55,510 nt of DNA from Rubrivivax sp. (GTDB taxonomy: Bacteria; Pseudomonadota; Gammaproteobacteria; Burkholderiales; Burkholderiaceae_C): NCBI GenBank assembly GCA_027487905.1, contig JAIYCR010000115.1:1-55510 (forward strand), in the 5' to 3' direction. Shown in pieces: positions 1 to 8,220 of the stretch. Within the stretch, counting starts at the first letter, position 1. Each line of letters starts with the position of its first letter. The notes beneath the pieces are model-generated. The model searched no databases. It saw only the letters and a program-made list of their open reading frames with translations, and had not been told where the DNA came from. A program made the translations under genes and the position numbers.

Positions 1-3
1 ACC

Positions 4-402
4 ATGCCCCTCACCAAGATTTCCGCCCCCAGGCACCTCAGTTCAACCCAGGTCAGAGCGCTGGCTGCTGCCGTTCAGGAGGGTCTCGTGGAGACCTGCG
101 GCGTCCCTCCGAAGGATCTTTTCCAACTCCTCTCGCGCTTCGACGCCGACGACATGATTCTCGATCCGACGTTTGGTGGCGTGAATCGATCGGCTGACGC
201 CTGCATTGCAGAGATCACCTTCCTCCAAGGCCGCACCGAGGATCAGAAGCGTGCGCTGTTCCGGTACATCTCCCAGCGGGCCGCACAAGCCGGGTTCCGG
301 CCCGACGACATCATGGTGGCCTTGACCGAGAACTCGAAGATGGACTGGTCGCTCGGACTCGGCGTGGCCTATGCGGATCACGTGGCGGCGAGCAAGGAAT
401 AG
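4..402 (+). CDS. Tautomerase-family protein (4-oxalocrotonate tautomerase superfamily)
   Basis: A 132-residue protein that begins MPL, so removal of the initiator Met would expose the N-terminal proline that serves as catalytic base in the tautomerase superfamily. The length is that of the two-motif (fused beta-alpha-beta) members, such as the malonate semialdehyde decarboxylase or cis-CaaD-like groups, rather than the ~62-residue 4-OT. The C-terminal half (the segment DIMVALTENSKMDWSLG) resembles the 'tautomerase family protein' sequences common in proteobacteria, including the E/D-N-x-x-x-D-W-S signature. The substrate cannot be told from sequence. It starts three bases into the window, so its upstream context is not visible. 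Confidence 0.85.
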   Translation: MPLTKISAPRHLSSTQVRALAAAVQEGLVETCGVPPKDLFQLLSRFDADDMILDPTFGGVNRSADACIAEITFLQGRTEDQKRALFRYISQRAAQAGFRPDDIMVALTENSKMDWSLGLGVAYADHVAASKE

Positions 403-423
403 TCACCCCCATTGCAGCCCCCC

Positions 424-1059
424 ATGATCGAAGCCCACTGGCTCCTCTTCCTCCTCGCCTCGACCGCCGTCATCGCCACCCCGGGTCAGGACATGCTCCT
501 GGTGATGTCCAAGTCGCTGGCGCACGGCGTGAGCGCGGGCGTCACCACCGCGGCGGGCGTCAGCGTCGGCCTGGTCGGGCACACGCTGCTGGCCACCCTG
601 GGCCTGGGTGCGCTGCTGCGAACCTCCGAGTGGCTCTTCACCGCACTCAAGCTCGCGGGTGCGGCCTATCTGCTCTACCTCGGTGTGCGGCTGCTGCTCA
701 CCCGCAGTGCTGCGCTTCAGGGTGCCGCCACCGAAACCCGTGCGACGCCGGCCGCGCTCTTCCTCACCGGGGCCCTGTCCAACCTCGGGAACCCGAAGAT
801 CGCCGTCTTCTACTTCGCCTTCCTGCCCCAGTTCGTCGCCCCCGGCGCCACGCGCCCGACGCTGACGATCTTCGCGCTGGGCCTGCTGTTCGCCGCGCTG
901 ACCTTCGTGATCAAGGGCCCGGTGGCAGTGGGTGCCGGGCGTCTGAGTGCCTGGTTCCAGGCACGGCCGGCCGCCCTGCTGTGGCTGCACCGCTGCAGCG
1001 GCCTGGTGCTCATTGGATTGGCACTGCGGCTGGCACTGTCGCGTCCATCGCAGAACTGA
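424..1059 (+). CDS. LysE/RhtB family exporter
   Basis: A 211-residue integral membrane protein with about six hydrophobic segments. The N-terminal signature TPGQDMLLV (residues ~20-28) and the mid-protein segment NLGNPKIAVFYFAFLPQF are diagnostic of the LysE/RhtB amino-acid exporter superfamily, which exports amino acids such as threonine, homoserine or leucine from the cytoplasm. The ATG at 424 is preferred over an in-frame TTG at 412, because family members start directly at the first membrane helix. No clear Shine-Dalgarno sequence precedes either start. It lies 21 bases after the tautomerase gene in the same direction, but nothing suggests a functional link. The exported substrate is unknown. 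Confidence 0.88.
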   Translation: MIEAHWLLFLLASTAVIATPGQDMLLVMSKSLAHGVSAGVTTAAGVSVGLVGHTLLATLGLGALLRTSEWLFTALKLAGAAYLLYLGVRLLLTRSAALQGAATETRATPAALFLTGALSNLGNPKIAVFYFAFLPQFVAPGATRPTLTIFALGLLFAALTFVIKGPVAVGAGRLSAWFQARPAALLWLHRCSGLVLIGLALRLALSRPSQN

Positions 1060-1228
1060 GCGGAGAACAGGACGCGGAAGCCGCGCCACTCGACCAAACC
1101 GCCCAATACGCCCCGGCCTGTCACACATCTCACACAATCCGCCCACCACAGGACCACAGACACCGGGGAGCCTGCCTCCTCAGAGTTCCGTCCATTCAGT
1201 CCCACTACCTGAACGACGGAGACCTCTG

Positions 1229-2431
1229 ATGAAGCGCACCCGCTCCCACGGCCCTGCCGATCATTCCCCCGCCCCCCGGGCGCGCCGCCTGCCGGCCGCC
1301 CTGGCCCTCGCGGGCGCTACCCTCCTGACCGCCTGCGGGGGCGGTGGGTCCTTCGTGGACGAGGCGGCGCTGCGCGACGGCGTGATCAGCGGTTCGCTGG
1401 TCAAGGGCCCGGTGGTTTCGGGCGAGGTCTGTGCGTTCTCGCTGGTCAACGGCGTTCAGGGCGAGCGCCGCGGCTGCGGCGTCACCGACGACCAGGGCAA
1501 CTACCGCCTCTTCGTGCTGTCGGTGGCGCCGCAAGGCGAGACGCTGGTGGTGGCCGGCACCCGCAACACCGGCCTGTACAGCGACGAGGCCACTGGCGCC
1601 GCCCGCGGCCTGGACGCCACGCTGCGCTCGGCGGTGCGCCTGCTGCCGGGCCAGTCGGTCACGACGATGGTCACGCCGCTGACCGAACTCGCGCTGCGGC
1701 GCGCCGAGACGGCGCAGCCTGCGCTGTCGCCCGCGGCCATCGACGCGGCCATGGCCCAGGTGGCCAGCGCCTTCGACACCGCCGACCTGCGCCAGACCCG
1801 TCCCGCCGACCCCACACGGCCCGAGTCGGCCACCGCGACGCGCGGCGCACGCAACTACGGCCTGGCACTGGCGGCAGTGTCCACGCTGCGCGCCGACCTG
1901 CCGGTGCGGCCTGGCGAGCCGGTGACGGTCGAACAGGCCCTGACCGAGCTGGCGCTGGCCTTCCGGCCCGACCGCGTGGCCAACCAGGACCTGAAGTTCA
2001 AGGCTGCGATGCAGGGCTTCCTGGCCGGCCCGCGCAATGCCACCGGCATCCGGCCTTCAGCGATGGCATCGGCCGTGTCGCTGCAGCTGAACACGCTGCC
2101 GATGGCCTCGGGCGTGCTGCCGGCGATGGACCCGCTCGGCGCCGAGCCGCTGCCGCCGCAGCCGCCCACGCCCACCGACGGGCCGGCCTGCCGCGTCACC
2201 GTGAGCCAGCCTGCGGTCGGTGGTTCCTTCTTCTTCGTGATGCAGCCCCACACCTTCTGCCTGCGTCGGGTGCAGCCCACGCAGTGCGAGCTGGGCACGA
2301 TGCAGGGCCTGCTGCGCGGCGACCGGCTCTACAACACGCTGCAGGGCCCGGCCTTCGGCATGACCGAGCACACGGTGGTGCCGACCGACACCTGCACCAC
2401 CGGGGCGAACACGACGATCGACCTGCCTTGA
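1229..2431 (+). CDS. Putative lipoprotein of unknown function
   Basis: A 400-residue protein with a positively charged N-terminus, a hydrophobic stretch and a lipobox ending in LTAC followed by a Gly run, typical of an outer-membrane lipoprotein cleaved by signal peptidase II. The segment after the lipobox (GSLVKGPVVSGEVCAF) resembles the carboxypeptidase-regulatory-like repeats seen in other Burkholderiales lipoproteins. Several cysteines occur in the C-terminal 100 residues (DGPACRV, HTFCLRR, TQCELG, TDTCTTG) and may form disulfides in the periplasm. No catalytic motif was recognised. The ATG at 1229 follows a GGAGA-type ribosome site. The next gene starts 34 bases downstream. Confidence 0.8.
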   Translation: MKRTRSHGPADHSPAPRARRLPAALALAGATLLTACGGGGSFVDEAALRDGVISGSLVKGPVVSGEVCAFSLVNGVQGERRGCGVTDDQGNYRLFVLSVAPQGETLVVAGTRNTGLYSDEATGAARGLDATLRSAVRLLPGQSVTTMVTPLTELALRRAETAQPALSPAAIDAAMAQVASAFDTADLRQTRPADPTRPESATATRGARNYGLALAAVSTLRADLPVRPGEPVTVEQALTELALAFRPDRVANQDLKFKAAMQGFLAGPRNATGIRPSAMASAVSLQLNTLPMASGVLPAMDPLGAEPLPPQPPTPTDGPACRVTVSQPAVGGSFFFVMQPHTFCLRRVQPTQCELGTMQGLLRGDRLYNTLQGPAFGMTEHTVVPTDTCTTGANTTIDLP

Positions 2432-2465
2432 AGCCCGGAACCGGCCATCGCCAACGCAGCCACCC

Positions 2466-2885
2466 ATGAACCCTCCGACCCCCGTCTATGCCGGTTTCTG
2501 GCGCCGGCTGTGCGCCACGCTGATCGACGCGGTGCTGATCATCGTCATCACCTTCACCGTCCATCTCACGCTGGGCTTCGCCCTGGGGGCAGGCGCCGGC
2601 CCGCTGCTGGACTTCCTGCTGGGCTGGGTGCTGCCGGCCGTGGCCACCGTCTGGTTCTGGCGGCGCTTCCAGGGAACGCCGGGCAAGCGCCTGCTGCGCG
2701 TGCTCATCGTCGATGCGACCACCGGCAAGCCCCTGGGCACCAGGCAGTGCGTCGTGCGCTACCTGGGCTACTTCGTCTCGCTGCTGCCGCTGGGGCTGGG
2801 TTATCTGTGGATCGCATTCGACGCCCGCAAGCAGGGCTGGCATGACAAGCTCGGCCGATCGGTCGTGGTGTTCGAGGACGACTGA
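2466..2885 (+). CDS. RDD family membrane protein
   Basis: A 139-residue protein with the RDD-family layout. It has an N-terminal AGFWRRLCATLIDAVLI segment (the aromatic-R-x2-A-x3-D motif that names the family), two to three membrane helices, a cytoplasmic stretch GTPGKRLLRVLIVD, and the C-terminal signature RKQGWHDKLGRSVVV. RDD proteins are small inner-membrane proteins; some are linked to Na+/H+ exchange, but most have no known function. It sits between a lipoprotein gene and an acetyltransferase gene, all in the same direction with short gaps, so co-transcription is possible. Confidence 0.9.
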   Translation: MNPPTPVYAGFWRRLCATLIDAVLIIVITFTVHLTLGFALGAGAGPLLDFLLGWVLPAVATVWFWRRFQGTPGKRLLRVLIVDATTGKPLGTRQCVVRYLGYFVSLLPLGLGYLWIAFDARKQGWHDKLGRSVVVFEDD

Positions 2886-2913
2886 GGGTCGAGCACCGCC
2901 GACTGACGACCTG

Positions 2914-3558
2914 ATGGACCGACCGCGAGACCCAGCTCCCATGCCAGCCCCTGCCCCCCTCGCCGCCCTGGATCCCCCTTCAAGCCTGGAAACCCCGCGC
3001 CTTCACCTCCGCAGCTTCGTGGAAGACGACGCCCCCGCGCTGCACGAAGCCCTGGTGGAGTCCCTGCCCGACCTGCGGCGCCACCTGGGGCACATCGGCT
3101 GGGTCGCCGAAGCGCCCACGCTGGAATCGGCCCGGGCCCGTTGTCGCAAGGCGCAGGCCGATTTCCTGCTGCGCACCGACCTGCCCTGGCTCGCCTTCGA
3201 GCGCACGACCGGCCGGCTGGTGGCGTCCTTCGGGCTGCACCGGACCGACTGGTCGCTGCCGCGCACCGAGATCGGCTGCTGGGTGCGCAGCAGCCAGGCC
3301 GGTCGCGGCCATGCGGGCGAAGGGGTGTCGGCGCTCGCCGCTTGGGCCTTGGGGCCGCTGAAGGCCGTCCGGGTGGAGTTCGTCACCGACGAGTCCAACC
3401 ACGGCGCCCGCGCCGTGGCCCTTCGCTGCGGCTTCGTGCTCGAGGGCACTCACCGCCAGGTCCAGCGCGATGCGCAGGGCCGCCTTCGAAACCTGTGCGT
3501 CTATGCGCGGCTGGGTCCGTCGGAAACACCGCCCGGCGCACCGGCCGCAGCGGGCTGA
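2914..3558 (+). CDS. GNAT family N-acetyltransferase (RimJ/RimL type)
   Basis: A 214-residue protein (205 if it starts at the ATG at 2941) with the RimJ/RimL-type GNAT fold. It has the opening ETPRLHLRSF segment, a central strand IGCWVRSSQAGRGHAGEGV that corresponds to the acetyl-CoA pyrophosphate-binding motif, and the C-terminal NHGARAVALRCGFVLEG segment found in protein and ribosomal-alanine acetyltransferases. It transfers acetyl from acetyl-CoA to an amine; the acceptor is unknown. Both candidate starts are in frame, and neither has a strong ribosome-binding site. Confidence 0.9.
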   Translation: MDRPRDPAPMPAPAPLAALDPPSSLETPRLHLRSFVEDDAPALHEALVESLPDLRRHLGHIGWVAEAPTLESARARCRKAQADFLLRTDLPWLAFERTTGRLVASFGLHRTDWSLPRTEIGCWVRSSQAGRGHAGEGVSALAAWALGPLKAVRVEFVTDESNHGARAVALRCGFVLEGTHRQVQRDAQGRLRNLCVYARLGPSETPPGAPAAAG

Positions 3559-3594
3559 GCGGCACGGTCAGCGGCGCCACGCCCGCCGAAGGCT

Positions 3595-4245
3595 TCAGTC
3601 CCCCCGGTTGGCCGCCAGGTAGCGGGGCTCGTTCTCCAGCACATGGCCGGCCAGCAGCTCGGCCGCACGGTCGACATCGCCGGCCTCCACCGCGTCCACC
3701 AGCACCTGGTGGCTGCCCACCGCGTTCGCGATGGGCGATCGGTAACGCAGCGCGGTGAGTTGCCAGCGCACGATGGCATAGCCCTCGGAGAGGTAGCCGT
3801 TGGGCGAGTGCGCCAGGAACTGCCAGTGGAAGTCCATGTCGATGCGCGCCAGGCCAATGAGGTCCCGTGCGCGCTCGGCCTTGCGCATCTCGGTGACGCG
3901 GCGGCTCATCTGGTCGAGCAGGGCGCCGCGGTGCTCGGCCATGGCTTCTCGCAGTGCAGCGCATTCGATCATCGCGCGGTAGCGGCACAGCTGGCCCACC
4001 TGGGAGGCGTCGAGCCGGAAGACGAAGCTGCCGCGCTGAGGATGGATCTCCACCAGCCCGTCGCCCTGCAGGCGAAGCAGGGCCTCTCGCACCGGCGTCT
4101 TGCTGATGCCCATGCGCGCGGCCAGCTGGGCCTCGGACATCTGTTCGCCCAGCTTGAGCTCGCCGGTGACGATGGCGTCGCGGATGCGTTCGCGCGCCAC
4201 CTCGGTGAGCAGCTGCGGGCGCTGGAGCGGGAGGGGTGCGTTCAT
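3595..4245 (-). CDS. GntR family transcriptional regulator, FCD domain
   Basis: A 216-residue regulator. The N-terminal winged helix-turn-helix (residues ~10-75) contains IVTGELKLGEQMSEAQLAARMGISKTPVREAL, typical of the FadR subfamily. The remaining all-helical FCD domain carries Asp/His residues that in relatives bind a metal and a carboxylate effector. The start at 4245 (MNAPLPLQ) is chosen over a longer frame to 4308, because that extension would run through the palindromic operator and lacks family similarity. It is divergent from the TRAP/sugar-acid operon starting at 4338, with a perfect operator between them. It is most likely the local repressor, released by the transported acid or a metabolite. 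Confidence 0.92.
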   Translation of the reverse strand: MNAPLPLQRPQLLTEVARERIRDAIVTGELKLGEQMSEAQLAARMGISKTPVREALLRLQGDGLVEIHPQRGSFVFRLDASQVGQLCRYRAMIECAALREAMAEHRGALLDQMSRRVTEMRKAERARDLIGLARIDMDFHWQFLAHSPNGYLSEGYAIVRWQLTALRYRSPIANAVGSHQVLVDAVEAGDVDRAAELLAGHVLENEPRYLAANRGD

Positions 4246-4262
4246 GGTGACGACGAGGCATG

Positions 4263-4307
4263 AGTATAGGGTTCGCGCCGATGTGCTATCTGACATATCA
4301 GATAGCA
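4263..4307. promoter_or_regulatory. Divergent promoter with palindromic GntR operator
   Basis: Perfect 10-bp inverted repeat, TGCTATCTGA at 4284-4293 and TCAGATAGCA at 4298-4307, separated by CATA. The inner CTGA-N4-TCAG core resembles operators of FCD-type GntR regulators. It lies between the GntR gene and the TRAP operon. On the minus strand a TATACT -10-like hexamer (4268-4263) lies 18 bases upstream of the GntR start, so a bound repressor would cover the -35 area and give autoregulation. The palindrome is seen directly; the regulator assignment is inferred from position. Confidence 0.8.
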
Positions 4308-4337
4308 TCTTCCCTAGTCCTGGAGCCGCCGTACCCG

Positions 4338-4889
4338 ATGTCCGCCCCTGAATCCCAGCCGCCTTCGGCCGCCCCGCGCCACAGCGCCTTCGAGCGCGGG
4401 CTGGTCGCTGCCAACGCCGCGGTGCTCATCGGGCTGATGGCCGGCATGGCGCTGCTGGTCATCGCCAACGTCATCGCCCGGTATGCCTTCAACCACTCCT
4501 TCGTCTGGGCCGAGGAGCTGTCGCGCTACATGATGATCTGGGTGGGCTTCCTGGGCTCGGGGCTGGTGCTGCGGGCCGGCGCACACATCGCGGTGGAGGT
4601 GTTGCAGGACCTGCTGCCGCGCCGCGCCGCGCAGGCCCTGCGCCTGGCGGTGCTGCTGGTGATGCTGGTGTGCATCGGCGCCATGCTGTGGCTGGGCGTG
4701 CAGTACGTGCAGTTCGCCTGGGGCCAGGAGTCCCCGGTGCTGAACTGGAACTTCGGCGTCATCTACCTGGCCATCCCGATCGGCGCGGTGCTGATGCTGC
4801 TGCACGGCGCCTTCATCGCCGTGCCCTTCGTGCGCGACCGGCAGTTCCGCACCGACGGCGGCCTGTCCCCCGAGGAGGCGGTGCTGTGA
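4338..4889 (+). CDS. TRAP transporter small permease (DctQ type)
   Basis: A 183-residue protein with four hydrophobic segments and the DctQ-family signature around residues 45-90 (VIARYAFNHSFVWAEELSRYMMIWVGFLG). It is the small membrane subunit of a tripartite ATP-independent periplasmic transporter, which pairs with the large permease and a periplasmic binding protein to import organic acids using an ion gradient. The ATG at 4338 (MSAPESQP) is favoured over upstream in-frame starts, which would overlap the operator. The last bases overlap the GTG start of the next gene by 4, indicating translational coupling. Confidence 0.93.
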   Translation: MSAPESQPPSAAPRHSAFERGLVAANAAVLIGLMAGMALLVIANVIARYAFNHSFVWAEELSRYMMIWVGFLGSGLVLRAGAHIAVEVLQDLLPRRAAQALRLAVLLVMLVCIGAMLWLGVQYVQFAWGQESPVLNWNFGVIYLAIPIGAVLMLLHGAFIAVPFVRDRQFRTDGGLSPEEAVL

Positions 4890-6175
4890 GCCTCACCCTG
4901 CTGATCGTCTTCCTGGTCACGCTGGTGATCGGCGTGCCCATCGCCTTCACGCTGCTCATCGCCGGGCTGGCCGCGGTGTGGGTGCAGGGCTCCTTCCCGC
5001 CGCTGGTGGCCATGCAGCAGATGTTCGCGGGCATCGACAGCTTCCCGCTGATGGCCATTCCCTTCTTCATCCTCGCGGCCGAGTTGATGACGGGCGGCGC
5101 GCTCACCGAGGTGCTGCTGCGCTTCGCCAGCCAGCTGATCGGCCATGTGCGGGGCGGGCTGGGGCACACCAACGTGCTGACCATCACCTTCTTCTCGGGC
5201 ATCAGCGGCTCGGCGCTGGCCGACGTGGCTGGCCCTGGCTCGATGCTCATCAAGATGATGCGCAAGGCTGGCTACCACGCCGAGTACGCCGCCGCGCTCA
5301 CTGCGGCCACGGCCATCGTGGGCCCCATCATTCCGCCGTCGATCATCATGATCGTCTACGCGCTCACCGAGCCAAGCGTGTCCATCATGGGGCTCTTCCT
5401 GGCGGGCATCGTGCCGGGCCTGATGATCACCGGCTCGCTGCTGCTGGTGAACCATGTGGTCAGCGGCCGCCGCGGCTACCGCAGCGCGCAGACCCGCCCG
5501 CCCTGGGGCGTCATCGCCCGCAGCTTCGTGCGGGCACTGCCCGCGCTGATGCTGCCGGTGATCATCCTCGGGGGCATCCATTTCGGCGTGTTCACGCCCA
5601 CCGAGGCTTCGGCCGCGGCGGTGCTCTATGCGCTGGTGGTGGGTCGCTTCGTCTACGGCACGCTGCGCCTGCCGATGCTGCCGGCCATCCTGCTGCGCAC
5701 CGCCTTGCTCACCGCGTCCATCCTGATGGTCATCGCCACCTCGGAGGTCTTTGCCTGGGTGCTCACCGTCGGCCAGGTGCCGCAGACGGCGGCCGCGTGG
5801 ATCGCCGGGCTGGGGCTCGGGCCGATCGAGCTCCTGCTGCTGATCAACCTCTTCCTGCTCATCGCCGGCATCTTCATCGAGCCGCTGCCCGGCGTGATGA
5901 TCTTCGTGCCGGTGCTGGCCCCCGTTGCGCTGGCCGCCGGCGTGGACCCGCTGCAACTGGCCATCGTGGTCATCCTCAACCTCACGCTGGGGATGATCAC
6001 GCCGCCGGTGGGCGCGCTGCTGTTCATCACCACCATCGTCTCGGGCGTGACGATGGGCAAGCTTTCCCGCGAACTGCTGCCGATGCTCGGCGCGCAGCTC
6101 GTCGTCCTGCTGTTGCTCACGCTGGTTCCCGGCTTCAGCAACTGGCTGCCCCACGCGTTCGGCTACCTGAAGTGA
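4886..6175 (+). CDS. TRAP transporter large permease (DctM type)
   Basis: A 429-residue polytopic protein of normal DctM length. It contains segments typical of the large TRAP permease such as FSGISGSALADVAGPGSMLIKMM, AATAIVGPIIPPSIIMIVYA and ITPPVGALLFITTIVSGV. It forms the ion-coupled substrate pathway with the preceding small permease. Translation starts at a GTG whose bases overlap the stop codon of the small permease gene (GTGA). The binding protein gene follows after 40 bases. Confidence 0.95.
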   Translation: MSLTLLIVFLVTLVIGVPIAFTLLIAGLAAVWVQGSFPPLVAMQQMFAGIDSFPLMAIPFFILAAELMTGGALTEVLLRFASQLIGHVRGGLGHTNVLTITFFSGISGSALADVAGPGSMLIKMMRKAGYHAEYAAALTAATAIVGPIIPPSIIMIVYALTEPSVSIMGLFLAGIVPGLMITGSLLLVNHVVSGRRGYRSAQTRPPWGVIARSFVRALPALMLPVIILGGIHFGVFTPTEASAAAVLYALVVGRFVYGTLRLPMLPAILLRTALLTASILMVIATSEVFAWVLTVGQVPQTAAAWIAGLGLGPIELLLLINLFLLIAGIFIEPLPGVMIFVPVLAPVALAAGVDPLQLAIVVILNLTLGMITPPVGALLFITTIVSGVTMGKLSRELLPMLGAQLVVLLLLTLVPGFSNWLPHAFGYLK

Positions 6176-6215
6176 ACCGGCCGACGTCGCCCCCATCCCA
6201 ACCAGGAGACTCCCG

Positions 6216-7223
6216 ATGAAGCTCACCGCCCTGATGTCCGCCGTGCTCGCCGCGGCCTCCCTCGCCTCGCCGCTGGCCGTCCAGGCACAGAAGGTTCTGA
6301 AGTACGCCCACTTCCAACCCGCCGCCGCCGACCAGCCCAAGCACGCGGCGGCGCTGGCGATGAAGGAGCACGTCGAGCGCGCGACCAACGGCTCGGTGAA
6401 GGTGGAGATCTACCCGGCCGGCCAGTTCGGCAAGGACCAGCCGACCATGGAAGGGCTCAAGCTGGGCACGCTGGAGATGGCCGTCGCCCACGACGGCGCC
6501 ATCGCCACCGTGCACAAGCCCATCGGCGTGCTGGGCATTCCCTTCCTCTACGAGAACCATGAGCACGCCTGGCGCGTCTATGACTCGGCCTGGCTGAAGG
6601 GCTTCTCCGACGACATGGTGCGCAAGACGGGCATCCGCATGCTGTCGGTGGCCGACAACGGCGTGCGCCACTTCACCAACAGCCTGCGCCCCATCCAGAC
6701 GCCGGCCGACATGAAGGGCATGAAGATGCGCATCCAGCCCTCGCCGGTCTACAAGACGCTGGTGGAGTCGCTGGGCGCGTCGGCCTCGGCCATTCCGTGG
6801 GCCGAACTGCCCACGGCGCTGCAGCAGAAGGTGGTGGACGGCCAGGAGAACGGCGTGACCAACATCCTGGCCGCCAGCCTCTTCCAGCACCAGAAGTTCG
6901 CCACGCTGGACGGGCACGTCTACTCGGTGCATGCCTACATGGTCAACGAACGCTTCTACCAAGGCCTGAGCGCGGCCGAGCGGCGCGCGGTGGACGAAGG
7001 CGTTCAGAAGGCCTCGGCCATCCACCGCAAGATGACCGCGGACCAGGACAAGAACGCCAAGGCCATCCTCGAGAAGAACGGCATGCAGGTCTATGTGCCG
7101 ACCGCCGCCCAGGTCGGCGAGTTCCGCCGGCTGGCCCAGCCGCCGGTGCGGGCCTGGGCCGAGGCGGAGATCGGCAAGGCCTACGTGGACGACCTGTTCA
7201 AGGCCATCGAAGCCACCAAGTAA
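6216..7223 (+). CDS. TRAP transporter periplasmic substrate-binding protein (DctP type)
   Basis: A 335-residue secreted protein: signal peptide of about 24 residues ending in AVQAQ, then a DctP-family body (VLKYAHFQPAAADQPKHAA; EIYPAGQFGKDQ; ADMKGMKMRIQPSPVYKTLVESLGA; QKVVDGQENGVTNI). The conserved arginine that binds substrate carboxylates in this family is expected in the KMRIQ strand. It is preceded by a good ribosome site (CAGGAG). Its place between the permeases and the metabolic genes indicates that it captures the substrate processed by the downstream enzymes. Its sequence type resembles sugar-acid binders more than C4-dicarboxylate binders, but this is only an impression. Confidence 0.93.
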   Translation: MKLTALMSAVLAAASLASPLAVQAQKVLKYAHFQPAAADQPKHAAALAMKEHVERATNGSVKVEIYPAGQFGKDQPTMEGLKLGTLEMAVAHDGAIATVHKPIGVLGIPFLYENHEHAWRVYDSAWLKGFSDDMVRKTGIRMLSVADNGVRHFTNSLRPIQTPADMKGMKMRIQPSPVYKTLVESLGASASAIPWAELPTALQQKVVDGQENGVTNILAASLFQHQKFATLDGHVYSVHAYMVNERFYQGLSAAERRAVDEGVQKASAIHRKMTADQDKNAKAILEKNGMQVYVPTAAQVGEFRRLAQPPVRAWAEAEIGKAYVDDLFKAIEATK

Positions 7224-7239
7224 GAAGGACCGCAGCGAC

Positions 7240-8205
7240 ATGCACGCCGACGCCCCGCTCGTCGTCGCCATCGACGACGGCTACCAGTCCTACGACCAGG
7301 AGGAAGCGATCCTCGGGGCGGTCGGGGCGCGCTTCGAACTGCGGCCGTGCCGTCGAGACCCGCAGCGAACCCTCGAAGCGGTGCGCGACGCCACCGTGGT
7401 GATGGTCCGCGAGGGGCCGCTGCCCCGTGCGGCCTTCGACGCCATGGCCCAGGCCCGTGCGGTCATCCGCTACGGCATCGGCGTGGACAACATCGACCAG
7501 GTCGCTGCGCGCGAGCGGCGCATCGCCGTGGCCAATGTGCCCGACTACGGCACCGACGAGGTAGCCACGCAGACGGTGGCCCTCGCCCTGGCCGTGACCC
7601 GGCATGTGCGCCTGCACGACGCCGAGGTGCGCGCCGGCCGCTGGTCCACCGGCGTGCTGCGTCCCATGCTGCGCCTGCGCGGGCGCACGCTGGGCCTGGT
7701 GGGCTACGGGCGCATCGCCCGCCGGACGCACGAGATGCTGGCGGGCTTCGGCTTCTCGCGCACGCTGGTGCACGACCGCCAGCAGTCCCGCCTGCCCGCC
7801 TCCTGCGAGGCGGCCGACCTGGACACGTTGTGCCGGGAGGCCGACCTCATCTCCCTGCACGTACCGCTGACGCCGCAGACCCGCCACCTGATCGACGCCC
7901 GGCGCATCGCGCTCATGCGGCCCAGCGCCGTTCTGGTGAACACCGCACGCGGCGGCCTGGTGGACCTCGACGCGCTGGCCGAAGCGCTGGGGCAGGGGCG
8001 CCTGCATGGCGCGGGGCTTGACGTGCTCGAACACGAGCCGCCCGACCCGTCCCACCCGATCTTCAGCCTGGACAACGTCGTCGTGACCAACCACATCGGC
8101 TGGTACAGCGAGGAAGCCCTGCGCGACCTGCAGCGCAAGGCCGCCGAGGAGGCCGCCCGCGTGCTGCGCGGCGAGCGCCCGCTGCACTGGCTCAACCCCT
8201 GGTAG
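7240..8205 (+). CDS. D-isomer-specific 2-hydroxyacid dehydrogenase (C-terminal-binding-protein-like)
   Basis: A 321-residue NAD-dependent dehydrogenase. The Rossmann motif GLVGYGRIAR lies near residue 155. The catalytic set is visible: the Arg in NTARGGLVDLDAL (~230), the Glu in DVLEHEPP (~265), and the His in VTNHIGWYSEE (~285). The family interconverts 2-hydroxy acids and 2-keto acids in the cytoplasm. It resembles the CtBP/phosphoglycerate dehydrogenase-like branch. It starts 16 bases after the binding protein gene, within the operon, so its substrate is probably the imported acid or a derivative. A specific reaction cannot be assigned. Confidence 0.9.
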   Translation: MHADAPLVVAIDDGYQSYDQEEAILGAVGARFELRPCRRDPQRTLEAVRDATVVMVREGPLPRAAFDAMAQARAVIRYGIGVDNIDQVAARERRIAVANVPDYGTDEVATQTVALALAVTRHVRLHDAEVRAGRWSTGVLRPMLRLRGRTLGLVGYGRIARRTHEMLAGFGFSRTLVHDRQQSRLPASCEAADLDTLCREADLISLHVPLTPQTRHLIDARRIALMRPSAVLVNTARGGLVDLDALAEALGQGRLHGAGLDVLEHEPPDPSHPIFSLDNVVVTNHIGWYSEEALRDLQRKAAEEAARVLRGERPLHWLNPW

Positions 8206-8220
8206 ACAAGGAAACAACCC

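Noticed and set aside
4246-4308. Upstream extension of the GntR regulator to 4308
   Set aside because: It would translate through the perfect operator and a -10-like box; the ATG at 4245 matches the family N-terminus.
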